Assembly (NCBI RefSeq): GCF_017873395.1
Contig: NZ_JAGGKC010000003.1
Coordinates: 84,757-148,756 of the forward strand
Length of the DNA stretch: 64,000 nucleotides
Direction of reading: 5' to 3'
Origin: Youngiibacter multivorans
GTDB lineage: Bacteria > Bacillota > Clostridia > Clostridiales > Clostridiaceae
In this document: in pieces, positions 51,662 to 60,495 of the stretch
How the letters are laid out: each line of letters starts with the position of its first letter
Numbering within the stretch: position 1 is the stretch's first letter
The notes under the pieces: generated by a model
Database searches by the model: none
What the model saw: only the letters and a program-made list of their open reading frames with translations
What the model was told of the DNA's origin: nothing
Program-made: the position numbers and the translations under genes

Positions 51662-51755
51662 CCCTTTTATATCGCAACGTTTTCAATTATACTGAGATTG
51701 GAAGACTTCGTGGATTACAAGGCGTGATTGCATTTTCTTTTGCAGGAGGCGTAAC

Positions 51756-53252
51756 ATGGTCATTCTCGGCGGCAGCTCCCTTACACTCGAAGAACTTGAA
51801 AGGGTAGCTAGAGGAAACGAATCGGTAGAACTTTCAGATGCTGCCAGGTTCAGCATACGGGAGTCCAGAAGAAGGCTGGAAAAGGCTGCATCAGGTTCAC
51901 AGCCGGTATATGGCGTGAATACCGGATTTGGCGACTTTTCTGAAATCAAGATAAGCAAGGAGAATCTCAGGAACCTCCAGAGGAACCTTATTGTATCTCA
52001 TTCATGCGGCACCGGGGAACCTATGTCAAGGGATGAAGTGAGAGCCATGATGCTCCTCAGGGTAAATGCCCTTGCTAGGGGGTATTCCGGAATCAGACTG
52101 GAGACAGTTGAAATGATCGTCAGGATGCTGAACAGGGGTATCCACCCTGTGGTACCTGAAAAGGGGTCACTGGGAGCATCAGGTGACCTTGCACCGCTGG
52201 CCCACATGGTGCTGGCGATGATCGGCGAAGGTGAAGTTGAATACAATGGCATCAGGGTGCCGTCATCCGAAGTGCTTTCAGAAGAAGGACTAAAGCCTGT
52301 CATACTTGAGGAAAAGGAAGGACTTGCCCTGATCAATGGAACACAGGCGCTGACGGCAATTGGAGCTTTATCGCTTATAGATTCATTCAGAGCATACTAC
52401 CTTGCAAACCTTTCAGGGGCACTTACGATGGAAGCTCTCAGGGGAATAACTACAGCTTATGATCCAAGGCTTCACAGTGCCAGAGGACATATGGGACAGA
52501 TGGAAACTGCTGATATAATGCTTAGGCTGGTTGAAGGAAGCGAGTTCACAACTATCCAAAATGAGATCAGGGTTCAGGATGCGTATTCGATTCGCTGCAT
52601 TCCACAGGTACATGGCGCCGTCAAGGACACTTTGGACTATGCCAGGGAAAAGGTGGAAATCGAGATGAATGCGGTGACTGACAATCCAATCGTATTGTCA
52701 GACAGTGAGATATACTCAGGCGGCAACTTTCATGGAGAACCCATGGCTCTTGTATTCGACTTCCTTTCGATTGCTGTCAGCGAGCTGGCTTCAATATCCG
52801 AGCGAAGGCTGGAAAGGCTTGTAAACCACCAGCTGAGCGGACTTCCGCCTTTCCTTGCAGAAAAGGGTGGTCTCAACTCAGGCTTCATGATAGTGCAATA
52901 TTCGGCAGCATCACTTGTATCAGAGAACAAGACATTTGCACATCCTGCATCTGTAGACTCGATACCATCCTCAGCAAACCAGGAAGACCATGTATCCATG
53001 GGAAATTTTGCAGCAAGGAAATTCAGGGAAATCGTGAGGAACACGACCAGGGTAATTTCAATGGAGGCTTTTACAGCTTGCCAGGCAGTGGACTTCAGAC
53101 CAGGTGACCTTATGCTTGGTGCTGGAACAGGAGAAGCATACAGGAAGATACGGGAAAGGGTGCCGTTCATAGAAAGCGACACCATAATGTATAAAGAGAT
53201 GGACAAGGTATTGGAAATAATGAAGGAATATGATCTTGGAAAAATAATCTAA
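51756..53252 (+). CDS. hutH: Histidine ammonia-lyase
   Basis: A 498-residue lyase that converts histidine to urocanate and ammonia. The MIO cofactor forms from the ASG triad in 'GSLGASGDLAPLAHM' near residue 141; the active-site 'YGVNTGFGDF' (near 51) and 'NQEDHVSMG' (near 408) are intact. GCAGGAGG precedes the ATG. A cyclodeaminase gene follows 12 bases later. hutU and hutI, needed for the next steps, are not in this window. Confidence 0.95.
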   Translation: MVILGGSSLTLEELERVARGNESVELSDAARFSIRESRRRLEKAASGSQPVYGVNTGFGDFSEIKISKENLRNLQRNLIVSHSCGTGEPMSRDEVRAMMLLRVNALARGYSGIRLETVEMIVRMLNRGIHPVVPEKGSLGASGDLAPLAHMVLAMIGEGEVEYNGIRVPSSEVLSEEGLKPVILEEKEGLALINGTQALTAIGALSLIDSFRAYYLANLSGALTMEALRGITTAYDPRLHSARGHMGQMETADIMLRLVEGSEFTTIQNEIRVQDAYSIRCIPQVHGAVKDTLDYAREKVEIEMNAVTDNPIVLSDSEIYSGGNFHGEPMALVFDFLSIAVSELASISERRLERLVNHQLSGLPPFLAEKGGLNSGFMIVQYSAASLVSENKTFAHPASVDSIPSSANQEDHVSMGNFAARKFREIVRNTTRVISMEAFTACQAVDFRPGDLMLGAGTGEAYRKIRERVPFIESDTIMYKEMDKVLEIMKEYDLGKII

Positions 53253-53264
53253 CGAGGTGATAAA

Positions 53265-53909
53265 ATGTTAAAAGATCTCAGCCTTAAGGAATTCACAGAC
53301 GAACTGGCATCCGGCAGCCCTGCTCCCGGAGGCGGCGCAGCGGCAGGCTTATCAGCGGCCATTGGAGCCAGCCTTGCATCCATGGTCTTTAACCTTACAG
53401 TGGACAGGAAGGCTTCGGAGAATTATCCGGAAGATGTAAAGTCGGCGATGAAGGACGCACTTGTCACATCTGATGAATTGAGGGCAAGATATATCGAATT
53501 CATAGACAAGGATGCGGACTCATTCAACCTCCTTATGGCAGCCTACAAACTGCCAAAGGATACAGATGAGGAGAAGGCAGCAAGGAACGAGAAGATATGT
53601 GAAGCAAAGGAGCTTGTACTGCAGGTTCCAAGGCAGCTTCTGAATGAATCCTACAAACTGTATGATTCACTGAAGGTTGCTTCCGAGTATGGAAACAAGA
53701 ATGCTATTTCTGATGCAGGAGTAGGCGCGATCATGGTGCATGGTGCGATTGAGGGTGCAGCCCTCAATGTATTCATAAACCTTGCAAGCATGGAGGTCAA
53801 TGAAGAGACTATAGCCATAAAGGAAGAGTCGGACAAGATTGTAGAGAACTCCAGGTGCATCAAGGAAGACATAGTATCCCAGGTAATAGACAAGATTTAC
53901 GGCAGATAA
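53265..53909 (+). CDS. fchA: Methenyltetrahydrofolate cyclohydrolase / formiminotetrahydrofolate cyclodeaminase
   Basis: A 214-residue helical enzyme of the FTCD_C family, with 'FTDELASGSPAPGGGAAAGL' at residues 10-29 and a later 'GAIMVHGAIEGAALNVFINL'. It deaminates formimino-THF or opens methenyl-THF, taking up the one-carbon unit from histidine breakdown. Its position directly after hutH supports the formimino role. Starts ATG 53265 behind ACGAGGTGA; a terminator follows. Confidence 0.9.
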   Translation: MLKDLSLKEFTDELASGSPAPGGGAAAGLSAAIGASLASMVFNLTVDRKASENYPEDVKSAMKDALVTSDELRARYIEFIDKDADSFNLLMAAYKLPKDTDEEKAARNEKICEAKELVLQVPRQLLNESYKLYDSLKVASEYGNKNAISDAGVGAIMVHGAIEGAALNVFINLASMEVNEETIAIKEESDKIVENSRCIKEDIVSQVIDKIYGR

Positions 53910-53923
53910 GAATATATTTATTT

Positions 53924-53948
53924 AAAGGACCCCAAAGGGTCCTTTTCT
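53924..53948 (+). terminator. Terminator of hutH-fchA
   Basis: AAAGGACCC (53924-53932) pairs with GGGTCCTTT (53937-53945), loop CAAA, followed by TCT. Confidence 0.85.
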
Positions 53949-53977
53949 GCATCTGAATATTGAATGGAGGGCAACCT

Positions 53978-54757
53978 ATGGGCAAGATACTTTTCGCAAC
54001 TGACCTGGATGGAACCATACTGCACCATGACAAGATGGATGCGGCGGATCTGGCAGCTGTTAATAAGCTGAAGAACCTGGGTGCAACAATAGCTGTAGCC
54101 ACAGGAAGGCCTCTAAATGGCGTTGAGAAAGTGTTCCGGAACCATGGATTCGAACCTGACTATATGGTCCTTATGAATGGTGCCCTTGTTCTTGATTCAA
54201 GAGGAATGACCATCACCGGAAGGACCATAGGTATAGACACTGCCACAATCATTGCTGACCTTTGCCTTGAACGCGGGTTCGATGTGGCATTCGAAGGCGG
54301 CAGCAATACCTGGTTCTACAGGAGTGAGATCCCTGATGGAATTTCAGATTCTGTAGCAGGAGTCTACGCCATAGATGATATTGCTGAAATGAAGGACCAG
54401 GTATATCTGATTTCAATCACTGCCAATAAGGGCTTGGATGAAATCGAGGCACTGAGAAATGAAATCGAATCAGGATTTGGAAAGGAAATTGAAGCATATA
54501 GAAATGTAAAGTACATAGATGTGGTACCAAAAGGCATCTCCAAGGGTGAAGGAATCAGGACGATCATGGAACTGGAAGGTATAATAAGACAAAACGTTCA
54601 TGTCATCGGAGATTCGTTCAATGACATACCCATGTTCAGGGAAGCTGGTTTCTCATACACACTGTCGCATACAGAGGATGAGCTTAAGGGTCATGCGGAC
54701 TTTGTTGTTGATTCTGTAGCTGAATGCATTGAAAGTCATGTTCTGCCTGAAGAATAG
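53978..54757 (+). CDS. HAD-superfamily phosphatase (Cof-type)
   Basis: A 259-residue HAD hydrolase of subclass IIB. Motif I is 'FATDLDGTIL' near residue 6, motif II is in 'VATGRPL', a Lys-containing 'VPKGISKGEGI' is motif III, and motif IV is 'IGDSFNDIPMF'. Such enzymes dephosphorylate sugar phosphates, FMN or nucleotides. ATG 53978 with GGAGGG upstream is chosen over a TTG at 53960. It is a single gene between two terminators. Confidence 0.88.
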   Translation: MGKILFATDLDGTILHHDKMDAADLAAVNKLKNLGATIAVATGRPLNGVEKVFRNHGFEPDYMVLMNGALVLDSRGMTITGRTIGIDTATIIADLCLERGFDVAFEGGSNTWFYRSEIPDGISDSVAGVYAIDDIAEMKDQVYLISITANKGLDEIEALRNEIESGFGKEIEAYRNVKYIDVVPKGISKGEGIRTIMELEGIIRQNVHVIGDSFNDIPMFREAGFSYTLSHTEDELKGHADFVVDSVAECIESHVLPEE

Positions 54758-54825
54758 AAGGGCATTAGGAAGGCCTGGATTGACTATGGCAGTATTTGGA
54801 CCGAAAAATCTGATCGCTGACATAT

Positions 54826-54858
54826 AATACCCCGGAGGTGAAATCCTCCGGGGTATTT
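54826..54858. terminator. Bidirectional terminator between the HAD gene and argH
   Basis: AATACCCCGGAGG (54826-54838) pairs perfectly with CCTCCGGGGTATT (54845-54857), a 13-bp stem with a 6-base loop. It serves convergent genes. Confidence 0.87.
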
Positions 54859-54864
54859 GAACAG

Positions 54865-56256
54865 CTATGCTTTCAGCGCTTCGATTGATGAGATGAATGC
54901 ACCGGCGTTATGAATCGCAGTGTCCATGGCAGCTGCTGATGGACCGCCATATGTTTTCCTTCTCTGGAGACAGTTTACCATCTTAATGAATTCGAGTATG
55001 TCTTCACCGAACTTTTCGGAGAATGAGTTGAATTCATCTGCAGAAAGGTCGTCGAGAGCTTTGCCGTTTATTATGCAGTAGTTTACCATCCTTCCTATGA
55101 TCTCATGGGCGCTGCGGAAGGGGACTCCCTGCATGACGAGGTAATCAGCTGCATCAGTTGCGTTGAGGAATCCACCCCTTAGCTTCTCCATCATCCTGTC
55201 CTTGTTGAAGGTGGCTGTGGAAAGCATGGGTGTGAATGCTGCAAGGCATGCCTTGACAGTATCAAGCGCGTCAAAGGTGGTCTCCTTGTCTTCCTGCATG
55301 TCTTTGTTATAGGCGAGTGGAAGACCCTTCATTATAGTCAGAAGCGCTACCAGGTCACCATAGACCCTTCCTGTCTTGCCTCTTACAAGCTCTGCAATGT
55401 CAGGATTCTTCTTTTGAGGCATGATGCTGCTTCCTGTGGAGAATGCATCATCCATTTCAACATACCCGAACTCGTTTGAGTTCCAGATTATTATTTCCTC
55501 ACAGAACCTTGAAAGGTGCATCATGAGTATTGATGACGCTCCCAGGAATTCCAGTGCGAAATCCCTGTCTGATACTCCGTCCATGGAGTTTTCAGTGAGA
55601 CTTCCGAATCCAAGCTCTGCAGCTACCATATGCCTGTCAATCGGGTAGGTTGTGCCTGCAAGGGCACCGCTGCCAAGCGGCATATGGTCCATCCTCTTCT
55701 CGGAATCAATGAATCTCGTAAGGTCCCTGGAGAACATCTGGAAGTATGCCATAAGGTGGTGGCCTAAAGTGACAGGCTGAGCCTTCTGAAGGTGTGTATA
55801 CCCAGCCATTATCGTATCCCTGTGTTCAGATGAAAGGTCAAGTATTACCTTCAGAAGGTCAAGGACCATGTCCTCAACCTCCTTTGTTCCTTTTTTCATA
55901 TACATCCTGAAATCAAGGGCGACCTGGTCATTTCGTGACCTTCCTGTATGAAGCCTTTTTCCCGCTTCTCCGATCCTTTCAATAAGGATCGTCTCCACGT
56001 TCATATGTATGTCTTCAGCCTCTACGGTGAATTCCAAAAGTCCCTTGTCGGCATCCTCCAGTATGGAGACGAGACCATTGATTATCAGGACAGAATCTTC
56101 CTTTGGAATTATACCGCACTCCCCAAGCATCCTCGCATGGGCTATGCTTCCAAGGATGTCTTCCCTATACATCCTCTGGTCGACTGCTATAGAGCTGTTG
56201 AAATCTTCCGTAATTGAGCTGGTTCCCTTCTGGAACCTGCCTTGCCAAAGCTTCAT
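54865..56256 (-). CDS. argH: Argininosuccinate lyase
   Basis: A 463-residue enzyme releasing arginine and fumarate. The superfamily signature 'GSSIMPQKKNPD' is near residue 280, with 'HTGRSRNDQVALD' near 105 and the catalytic 'AGYTHLQKAQPVT' near 154. Minus-strand ATG 56256 has AAAGG at a good distance; the GTG at 56265 is an alternative. It is the second gene of an argG-argH operon, 24 bases after argG. Confidence 0.96.
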   Translation of the reverse strand: MKLWQGRFQKGTSSITEDFNSSIAVDQRMYREDILGSIAHARMLGECGIIPKEDSVLIINGLVSILEDADKGLLEFTVEAEDIHMNVETILIERIGEAGKRLHTGRSRNDQVALDFRMYMKKGTKEVEDMVLDLLKVILDLSSEHRDTIMAGYTHLQKAQPVTLGHHLMAYFQMFSRDLTRFIDSEKRMDHMPLGSGALAGTTYPIDRHMVAAELGFGSLTENSMDGVSDRDFALEFLGASSILMMHLSRFCEEIIIWNSNEFGYVEMDDAFSTGSSIMPQKKNPDIAELVRGKTGRVYGDLVALLTIMKGLPLAYNKDMQEDKETTFDALDTVKACLAAFTPMLSTATFNKDRMMEKLRGGFLNATDAADYLVMQGVPFRSAHEIIGRMVNYCIINGKALDDLSADEFNSFSEKFGEDILEFIKMVNCLQRRKTYGGPSAAAMDTAIHNAGAFISSIEALKA

Positions 56257-56280
56257 ATGTGACACCCTTTCTTTAGGTAA

Positions 56281-57504
56281 CTATTTTTCTTCTTCCTTCA
56301 GCTTCTTGTTGAGCATTGCCCTTACCTTGAGCGGAAGTCCGAAGAGGTTTATGAATCCTTCAGAATCCTTCTGGTTGTAAACATCGTCAGAGCTGAAGGT
56401 GGCGAGCTCTTCGCTGTAGAGTGAATACTTTGATTTGCTTCCTGCGATTGTGCAGTTTCCCTTGTAAAGCTTCATCTTCACAGTTCCTGTAACCATTTCC
56501 TGGGTTGAATCGACGAATGCGTCGAGTGCTTCCCTGAGTGGTGTGAACCACTGTCCATCGTAAAGTATTGAAGCGTACTTCTGTGAAACCATGGCCTTGA
56601 ATAGTGATGTATCCTTGTCGAGAGTTATCCTCTCGAGTTCCCTGTGTGCGATAGTAAGGACTGTTCCGCCAGGAGTCTCGTATACTCCCCTGGACTTCAT
56701 GCCTACCAGCCTGTTCTCAACCATGTCGGCTACTCCGACTCCGTTCTTGCCCGCTATGTCATTGAGCTTTTCCATGAGCTCTATGCTGTCCAGCTTTTCG
56801 CCGTCTACAGAAACAGGGATTCCCTTCTCGAAGCCGATTTCCACGTAGGTCGCCTTGTCCGGCGCATCCTCAGGAGCCACGGTCATCTTGTAGATCGAGC
56901 TCTGGTGCTCGTTCCATGGCGACTCGAGGTCAGCTCCCTCATGGCTTAGATGCCAAAGGTTCCTGTCCATGCTGTAAGGAGATTTCTTCTTTACTGGAAC
57001 CGGAATGTTCCTTGCTTCAGCGTACTCGATGGCCTGTTCCCTTGACTTGATGTCCCAGACCCTCCAGGGTGCTAATATCTTTATCGATGGATTCAGAGCC
57101 TTTATCGCAAGCTCAAACCTCACCTGGTCATTTCCTTTGCCAGTGCAGCCATGAACTATGTATGCTGCGCCTTCCTTCTCGGCGATCTCAACAAGCTTCT
57201 TGCCTATGAGCGGCCTTGCCACTGAGGTTCCAAGAAGATACTTGTCCTCGTATATAGCTCCCGCCTTGAGCATCTGGAATGCATACTCATCAAGGAATTC
57301 CTTCCTGACGTCGAGAAGATATGCCTTGTTGGCTCCGCTCTTTATTGCCTTTTCTTCAACACCGAAGGTTTCGCCTTCGCCCTGGCCTACATCTACGCAT
57401 ACCGCGATGACTTCAAAGTCGTAATTTTCCTGCAGCCATGGAATTGTAATGGACGTATCCAGACCTCCTGAATATGCCAGTATTACCTTTTCTTTGGATC
57501 CCAT
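56281..57504 (-). CDS. argG: Argininosuccinate synthase
   Basis: A 407-residue ATP-dependent enzyme joining citrulline and aspartate. The P-loop 'LAYSGGLDTSI' is at residues 9-19, and 'GCTGKGNDQVRFE' near 118 and 'SPYSMDRNLWH' near 177 are conserved. AGGGGTAAT precedes the ATG. Its upstream region contains a promoter overlapped by an ArgR-box-like palindrome. Confidence 0.96.
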   Translation of the reverse strand: MGSKEKVILAYSGGLDTSITIPWLQENYDFEVIAVCVDVGQGEGETFGVEEKAIKSGANKAYLLDVRKEFLDEYAFQMLKAGAIYEDKYLLGTSVARPLIGKKLVEIAEKEGAAYIVHGCTGKGNDQVRFELAIKALNPSIKILAPWRVWDIKSREQAIEYAEARNIPVPVKKKSPYSMDRNLWHLSHEGADLESPWNEHQSSIYKMTVAPEDAPDKATYVEIGFEKGIPVSVDGEKLDSIELMEKLNDIAGKNGVGVADMVENRLVGMKSRGVYETPGGTVLTIAHRELERITLDKDTSLFKAMVSQKYASILYDGQWFTPLREALDAFVDSTQEMVTGTVKMKLYKGNCTIAGSKSKYSLYSEELATFSSDDVYNQKDSEGFINLFGLPLKVRAMLNKKLKEEEK

Positions 57505-57537
57505 ATTATTACCCCTCTTTTTTTAGTCGATGTTATA

Positions 57538-57566
57538 ATTATAGATAAAAAAGCATAATCATGCAA
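57538..57566 (-). promoter_or_regulatory. Promoter of argG-argH with ArgR-box-like palindrome
   Basis: Minus strand TTGCAT (57566-57561), 17-base spacer, TATAAT (57543-57538). TTGCATGATTATGC overlaps the -35 and resembles the TGAAT-N4-ATTCA layout of ArgR boxes; AATGAATAAATCA lies just upstream. Repression by an ArgR protein is a reasonable inference; argR is not in the window. Confidence 0.55.
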
Positions 57567-57861
57567 TATTTTTCGGCTGATTTATTCATTTGGCAATAAG
57601 TTGAAGAATTGACTAAGCAACTTGATGCTGATAACGATTAGATTATTTGGATATTTTATCGCCTCCGTTTAAATGTTGCATGAATTGCGGGATTGGGAAA
57701 TAAATGCAGAAGTTATGCAGCTATAATGAGAGGACAGATTCTAGTCATTTCAATTGCATGAACCGCTTCCTTAATTATAGCAGAATGTAGTGAAGATTTT
57801 CTTGAACTGCGTGTTAACAGCGTCAGTTAACACTGTTAAGTCTCTCCTTTCATTGAATAAC
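57567..57861. other. Intergenic region between argG and ychF
   Basis: About 295 bases without a credible gene. The main structure is GTGTTAAC (57811-57818) with its complement GTTAACAC (57826-57833), an 8-bp inverted repeat around AGCGTCA, close to the ychF promoter. Confidence 0.5.
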
Positions 57862-57890
57862 TTGAATTAATGTCACATTGTAGGTATAAT
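57862..57890 (+). promoter_or_regulatory. Sigma-A-type promoter of ychF
   Basis: TTGAAT at 57862-57867, 17-base spacer, TATAAT at 57885-57890. The inverted repeat at 57811-57833 lies about 30 bases upstream of the -35. Confidence 0.7.
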
Positions 57891-57917
57891 TCTATGGATA
57901 GACAAGGAGAGATTGAA

Positions 57918-59012
57918 ATGAAATTAGGTATAGTAGGACTGCCGAATGTCGGCAAAAGCACACTTTTCAACGCAATTACTAAAGCAGGAGCGGAATCGGC
58001 CAATTATCCGTTCTGCACAATAGAGCCTAACATAGGTGTCGTAAGTGTCCCTGACAAGAGGATTGACGCGCTTGAGGAATTCTATAATTCAAAGAGGAAG
58101 GTATACACTGCAGTCGAATTCTATGACATAGCAGGACTCGTCAAGGGAGCCTCAAAGGGAGAAGGCCTTGGGAACAAATTCCTTTCCCATATCAGGGAGG
58201 TTGAGGCAGTCGTTCACGTGGTCAGGTGCTTCAAGGACGATAACATCGTTCATGTCAGCGGCGAAGTCGACCCGATCGAGGATATAAAGACCATAAACCT
58301 TGAGCTTATACTTGCTGACCTTGAGGTCCTTGAGAGAAGGATGGAAAAGGGAGTAAGGGGTGCCAAGGCAGGGGAAAAGAAGGCCAAGGAAGAATATACA
58401 CTCATGGAGAAAATGAAGGCTCACCTTGAGTCTGAAAAGCCTCTTCGTACAATGGAGGTCACTCCTGAAGAAGAAGAAGCGATCAGGAACATGTTCCTGA
58501 TAACCACCAAGGATGTGCTATACGTAGCAAACATTTCCGAGGAAGACCTGCTTGCAGGAGGATCGAACGAGATGGTAGCCCAGGTCAAGGAGTTCGCAAC
58601 TAATGAGGGATCGGGACTTGTAACCATATGTGCAAGGCTTGAGGAAGAGCTTTCAGGACTTGAGGATGATGAAAAGCTTGAGATGCTGAACGAATATGGC
58701 CTGTCCGAGACCGGCCTTGACAAGCTCATACATGAAAGCTACAGACTGCTGGGACTCATGAGCTTCCTTACTGCAGGACCCCAGGAAGTAAGGGCATGGA
58801 CTATAAAGATGGGCACCAGGGCACAGGATGCAGCGGGCAAGATACATTCTGACATACAGCGTGGATTCATAAGGGCTGAGATAGTAGACTTCAAGGACCT
58901 TATGGCCTGTGGCTCAGAGTCGGCAGCCAAGGAAAAGGGCCTTTACAGGCTCGAAGGCAAAGACTATATCATGCGCGACGGAGATGTCGTTCATTTCAGG
59001 TTCAACGTGTAG
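57918..59012 (+). CDS. ychF: Redox-regulated ATPase YchF (OLA1 family)
   Basis: A 364-residue Obg-like P-loop protein that prefers ATP. Walker A is 'GLPNVGKSTLFN' at residues 8-19, then 'YDIAGLVKGASKGEGLGN', a coiled-coil insert (about 130-200) and a C-terminal TGS domain. It binds ribosomes and takes part in stress responses. ATG 57918 follows AAGGAG. A long terminator hairpin follows. Confidence 0.95.
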   Translation: MKLGIVGLPNVGKSTLFNAITKAGAESANYPFCTIEPNIGVVSVPDKRIDALEEFYNSKRKVYTAVEFYDIAGLVKGASKGEGLGNKFLSHIREVEAVVHVVRCFKDDNIVHVSGEVDPIEDIKTINLELILADLEVLERRMEKGVRGAKAGEKKAKEEYTLMEKMKAHLESEKPLRTMEVTPEEEEAIRNMFLITTKDVLYVANISEEDLLAGGSNEMVAQVKEFATNEGSGLVTICARLEEELSGLEDDEKLEMLNEYGLSETGLDKLIHESYRLLGLMSFLTAGPQEVRAWTIKMGTRAQDAAGKIHSDIQRGFIRAEIVDFKDLMACGSESAAKEKGLYRLEGKDYIMRDGDVVHFRFNV

Positions 59013-59015
59013 ATT

Positions 59016-59063
59016 ACAATACAGGCCAGGCAAGGAGATTTTCTTGTCTGGCCTGTATTGTTT
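59016..59063 (+). terminator. Terminator of ychF
   Basis: A 19-bp stem (arms 59016-59034 and 59043-59061) with one G-T pair and an 8-base loop. Confidence 0.85.
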
Positions 59064-59091
59064 CCAATATGTATGCTATTGCTTGACAGGG

Positions 59092-59104
59092 CATGTGGTA
59101 TAAT
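59092..59104 (+). promoter_or_regulatory. Extended -10 promoter of the CPBP-cyclase-DUF503-pepF operon
   Basis: CATGTGGTATAAT, an extended -10. A TTGACA lies only 10 bases before TATAAT, too close to act as its -35. Confidence 0.5.
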
Positions 59105-59125
59105 CGAAGGGAACGAGGTGATATT

Positions 59126-59959
59126 TTGAATGAGTACTTTCCGCGCAACAGCTTTCTGAAATTCACTCTTACAACAGTAGGCTTTTTCATCCTCATGTCG
59201 ATAATTGCAGTGATCGCTTATGGTGTCTTTAAAGATTCTCCATATCTGGTCCTTGTAGATATAATCACATATCTGATGCTTTACCTCGTCCTTTTTGTCG
59301 CACCAAATACCCCTGAGGACAGGGCTGCGATTCTAAGGAAACCCTATGAGGATGCTGGCAGCTTCATGTTGACTGCTGCGCCATTCTTCATAATGAGCGT
59401 CACTTCGGTGATATATGTGAACCTGATTTCTGCACTCAGTCCGGAACTGTATGAAGCCTTCATAAACAGTCCGAACCTTGCTTCAAACATGGGGGATATC
59501 ACAGACCCATTGGGATTCCTGACTTCCTTCATAGTCATTGTCATATTGGCACCGGTTATTGAGGAGCTTGTCTTTCGAGGTGTGCTTTTCAACATGCTTA
59601 ACAGGAAGCTTGGCGTAGTAGCTTCTCTATTCATATCGGGGTCTTTTTTTGGAATACTTCATTTTGCCACGTTCTTCCCGGCTGCGATAATGGGATTCGT
59701 CCTTGGATTCATATACCACCGCACCGGTGACATAAGAACTAGCATCAAGGCTCATATTTTCAACAATCTGGTTTCTTTTTCGATGGCATACATTCCGTTT
59801 CTTGACTTCAACGAACCAGGCCTTATTGAGTCAGGACTCGGGATTATCATCATTATCCTTGATTTTGTGTTCATTGCCTGGTTTTTAAGATACTTTATCA
59901 GTGAAAGGAGATACCTGAGGGAGAGGGCTCCGGTTTACAGGGAGGTGGGATATTGGTAA
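59126..59959 (+). CDS. CPBP family intramembrane metalloprotease
   Basis: A 277-residue membrane protein with about eight helices and the Abi/CAAX protease motifs: 'EELVFRGVLF' (motif 1, near 159), 'FFGILHFATFFPA' (motif 2, His near 183) and 'AHIFNN' (motif 3, near 216). Family members cleave prenylated proteins in eukaryotes and act in peptide maturation or immunity in bacteria. No bacteriocin gene is adjacent. TTG start at 59126 follows GAGGTGA. It overlaps the next gene by 7 bases. Confidence 0.88.
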   Translation: MNEYFPRNSFLKFTLTTVGFFILMSIIAVIAYGVFKDSPYLVLVDIITYLMLYLVLFVAPNTPEDRAAILRKPYEDAGSFMLTAAPFFIMSVTSVIYVNLISALSPELYEAFINSPNLASNMGDITDPLGFLTSFIVIVILAPVIEELVFRGVLFNMLNRKLGVVASLFISGSFFGILHFATFFPAAIMGFVLGFIYHRTGDIRTSIKAHIFNNLVSFSMAYIPFLDFNEPGLIESGLGIIIIILDFVFIAWFLRYFISERRYLRERAPVYREVGYW

Positions 59960-60495
59960 TAGACATTACAAGGGAGATCTATTCCGGAATGGAGGTCTTT
60001 GAAGGTGACCCTGAGGTCAGCGTCAAGGAGGAAAAGACTGTGGAAAGTGACGGCTATTCACTAAGGGAGATAAGGATGTCCACCCATGCCGGAACACATA
60101 TGGATGCTCCAAGCCACTTCCACTCGGATGGAAGCACCATGTCTGACCTTGATATTTCAAGGCTCCTGGGGCATGCCTACGTTACTGGAAGCTTCAGAGA
60201 TGCATTCCCTGACGGGACAAGGATACTTCTCTCCAGAAAGGGAGACCTTGACCAAAAGAGGGCTGTCGAACTTCTCCGGATAGGGATAGATGTGTTCGGC
60301 ACAGACGAGAATTCCCTGGAGCCTGAGGGGGATTCTGAATATGGTGTTCATAGGATACTGCTCGGTGCTGGTGCAATAATGATTGAGAACCTTGACCTGT
60401 CAAATGCTCCAGACGGGACTTACGGATTTGTTGCGCTTCCACTAAGGATAAGGGATGGCGACGGAGCTCCGCTTCGGGCGGTGCTTCTGACATGA
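59953..60495 (+). CDS. Cyclase family protein (kynurenine formamidase-like)
   Basis: A 180-residue metal-dependent hydrolase of the cyclase family. The metal-site motif 'HAGTHMDAPSHF' (HxGTHxDxPxHF) lies near residues 45-56, and a late 'IENLDLSNAP' is typical. Relatives hydrolyse N-formylkynurenine or cyclic amides, so the substrate is open. TTG start at 59953 with GGAGGTGGG before it, inside the protease gene. It overlaps DUF503 by ATGA. Confidence 0.83.
   Translation: MVIDITREIYSGMEVFEGDPEVSVKEEKTVESDGYSLREIRMSTHAGTHMDAPSHFHSDGSTMSDLDISRLLGHAYVTGSFRDAFPDGTRILLSRKGDLDQKRAVELLRIGIDVFGTDENSLEPEGDSEYGVHRILLGAGAIMIENLDLSNAPDGTYGFVALPLRIRDGDGAPLRAVLLT

Noticed and set aside
51662..51755. HutP-responsive attenuator before hutH
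   Set aside because: I found neither spaced UAG triplets nor a terminator hairpin in this 94-base gap.
59083..59104. TTGACA-TATAAT as a standard promoter before the CPBP gene
   Set aside because: The spacer is only 10 bases, too short for a sigma-A promoter; the extended -10 explains the site better.
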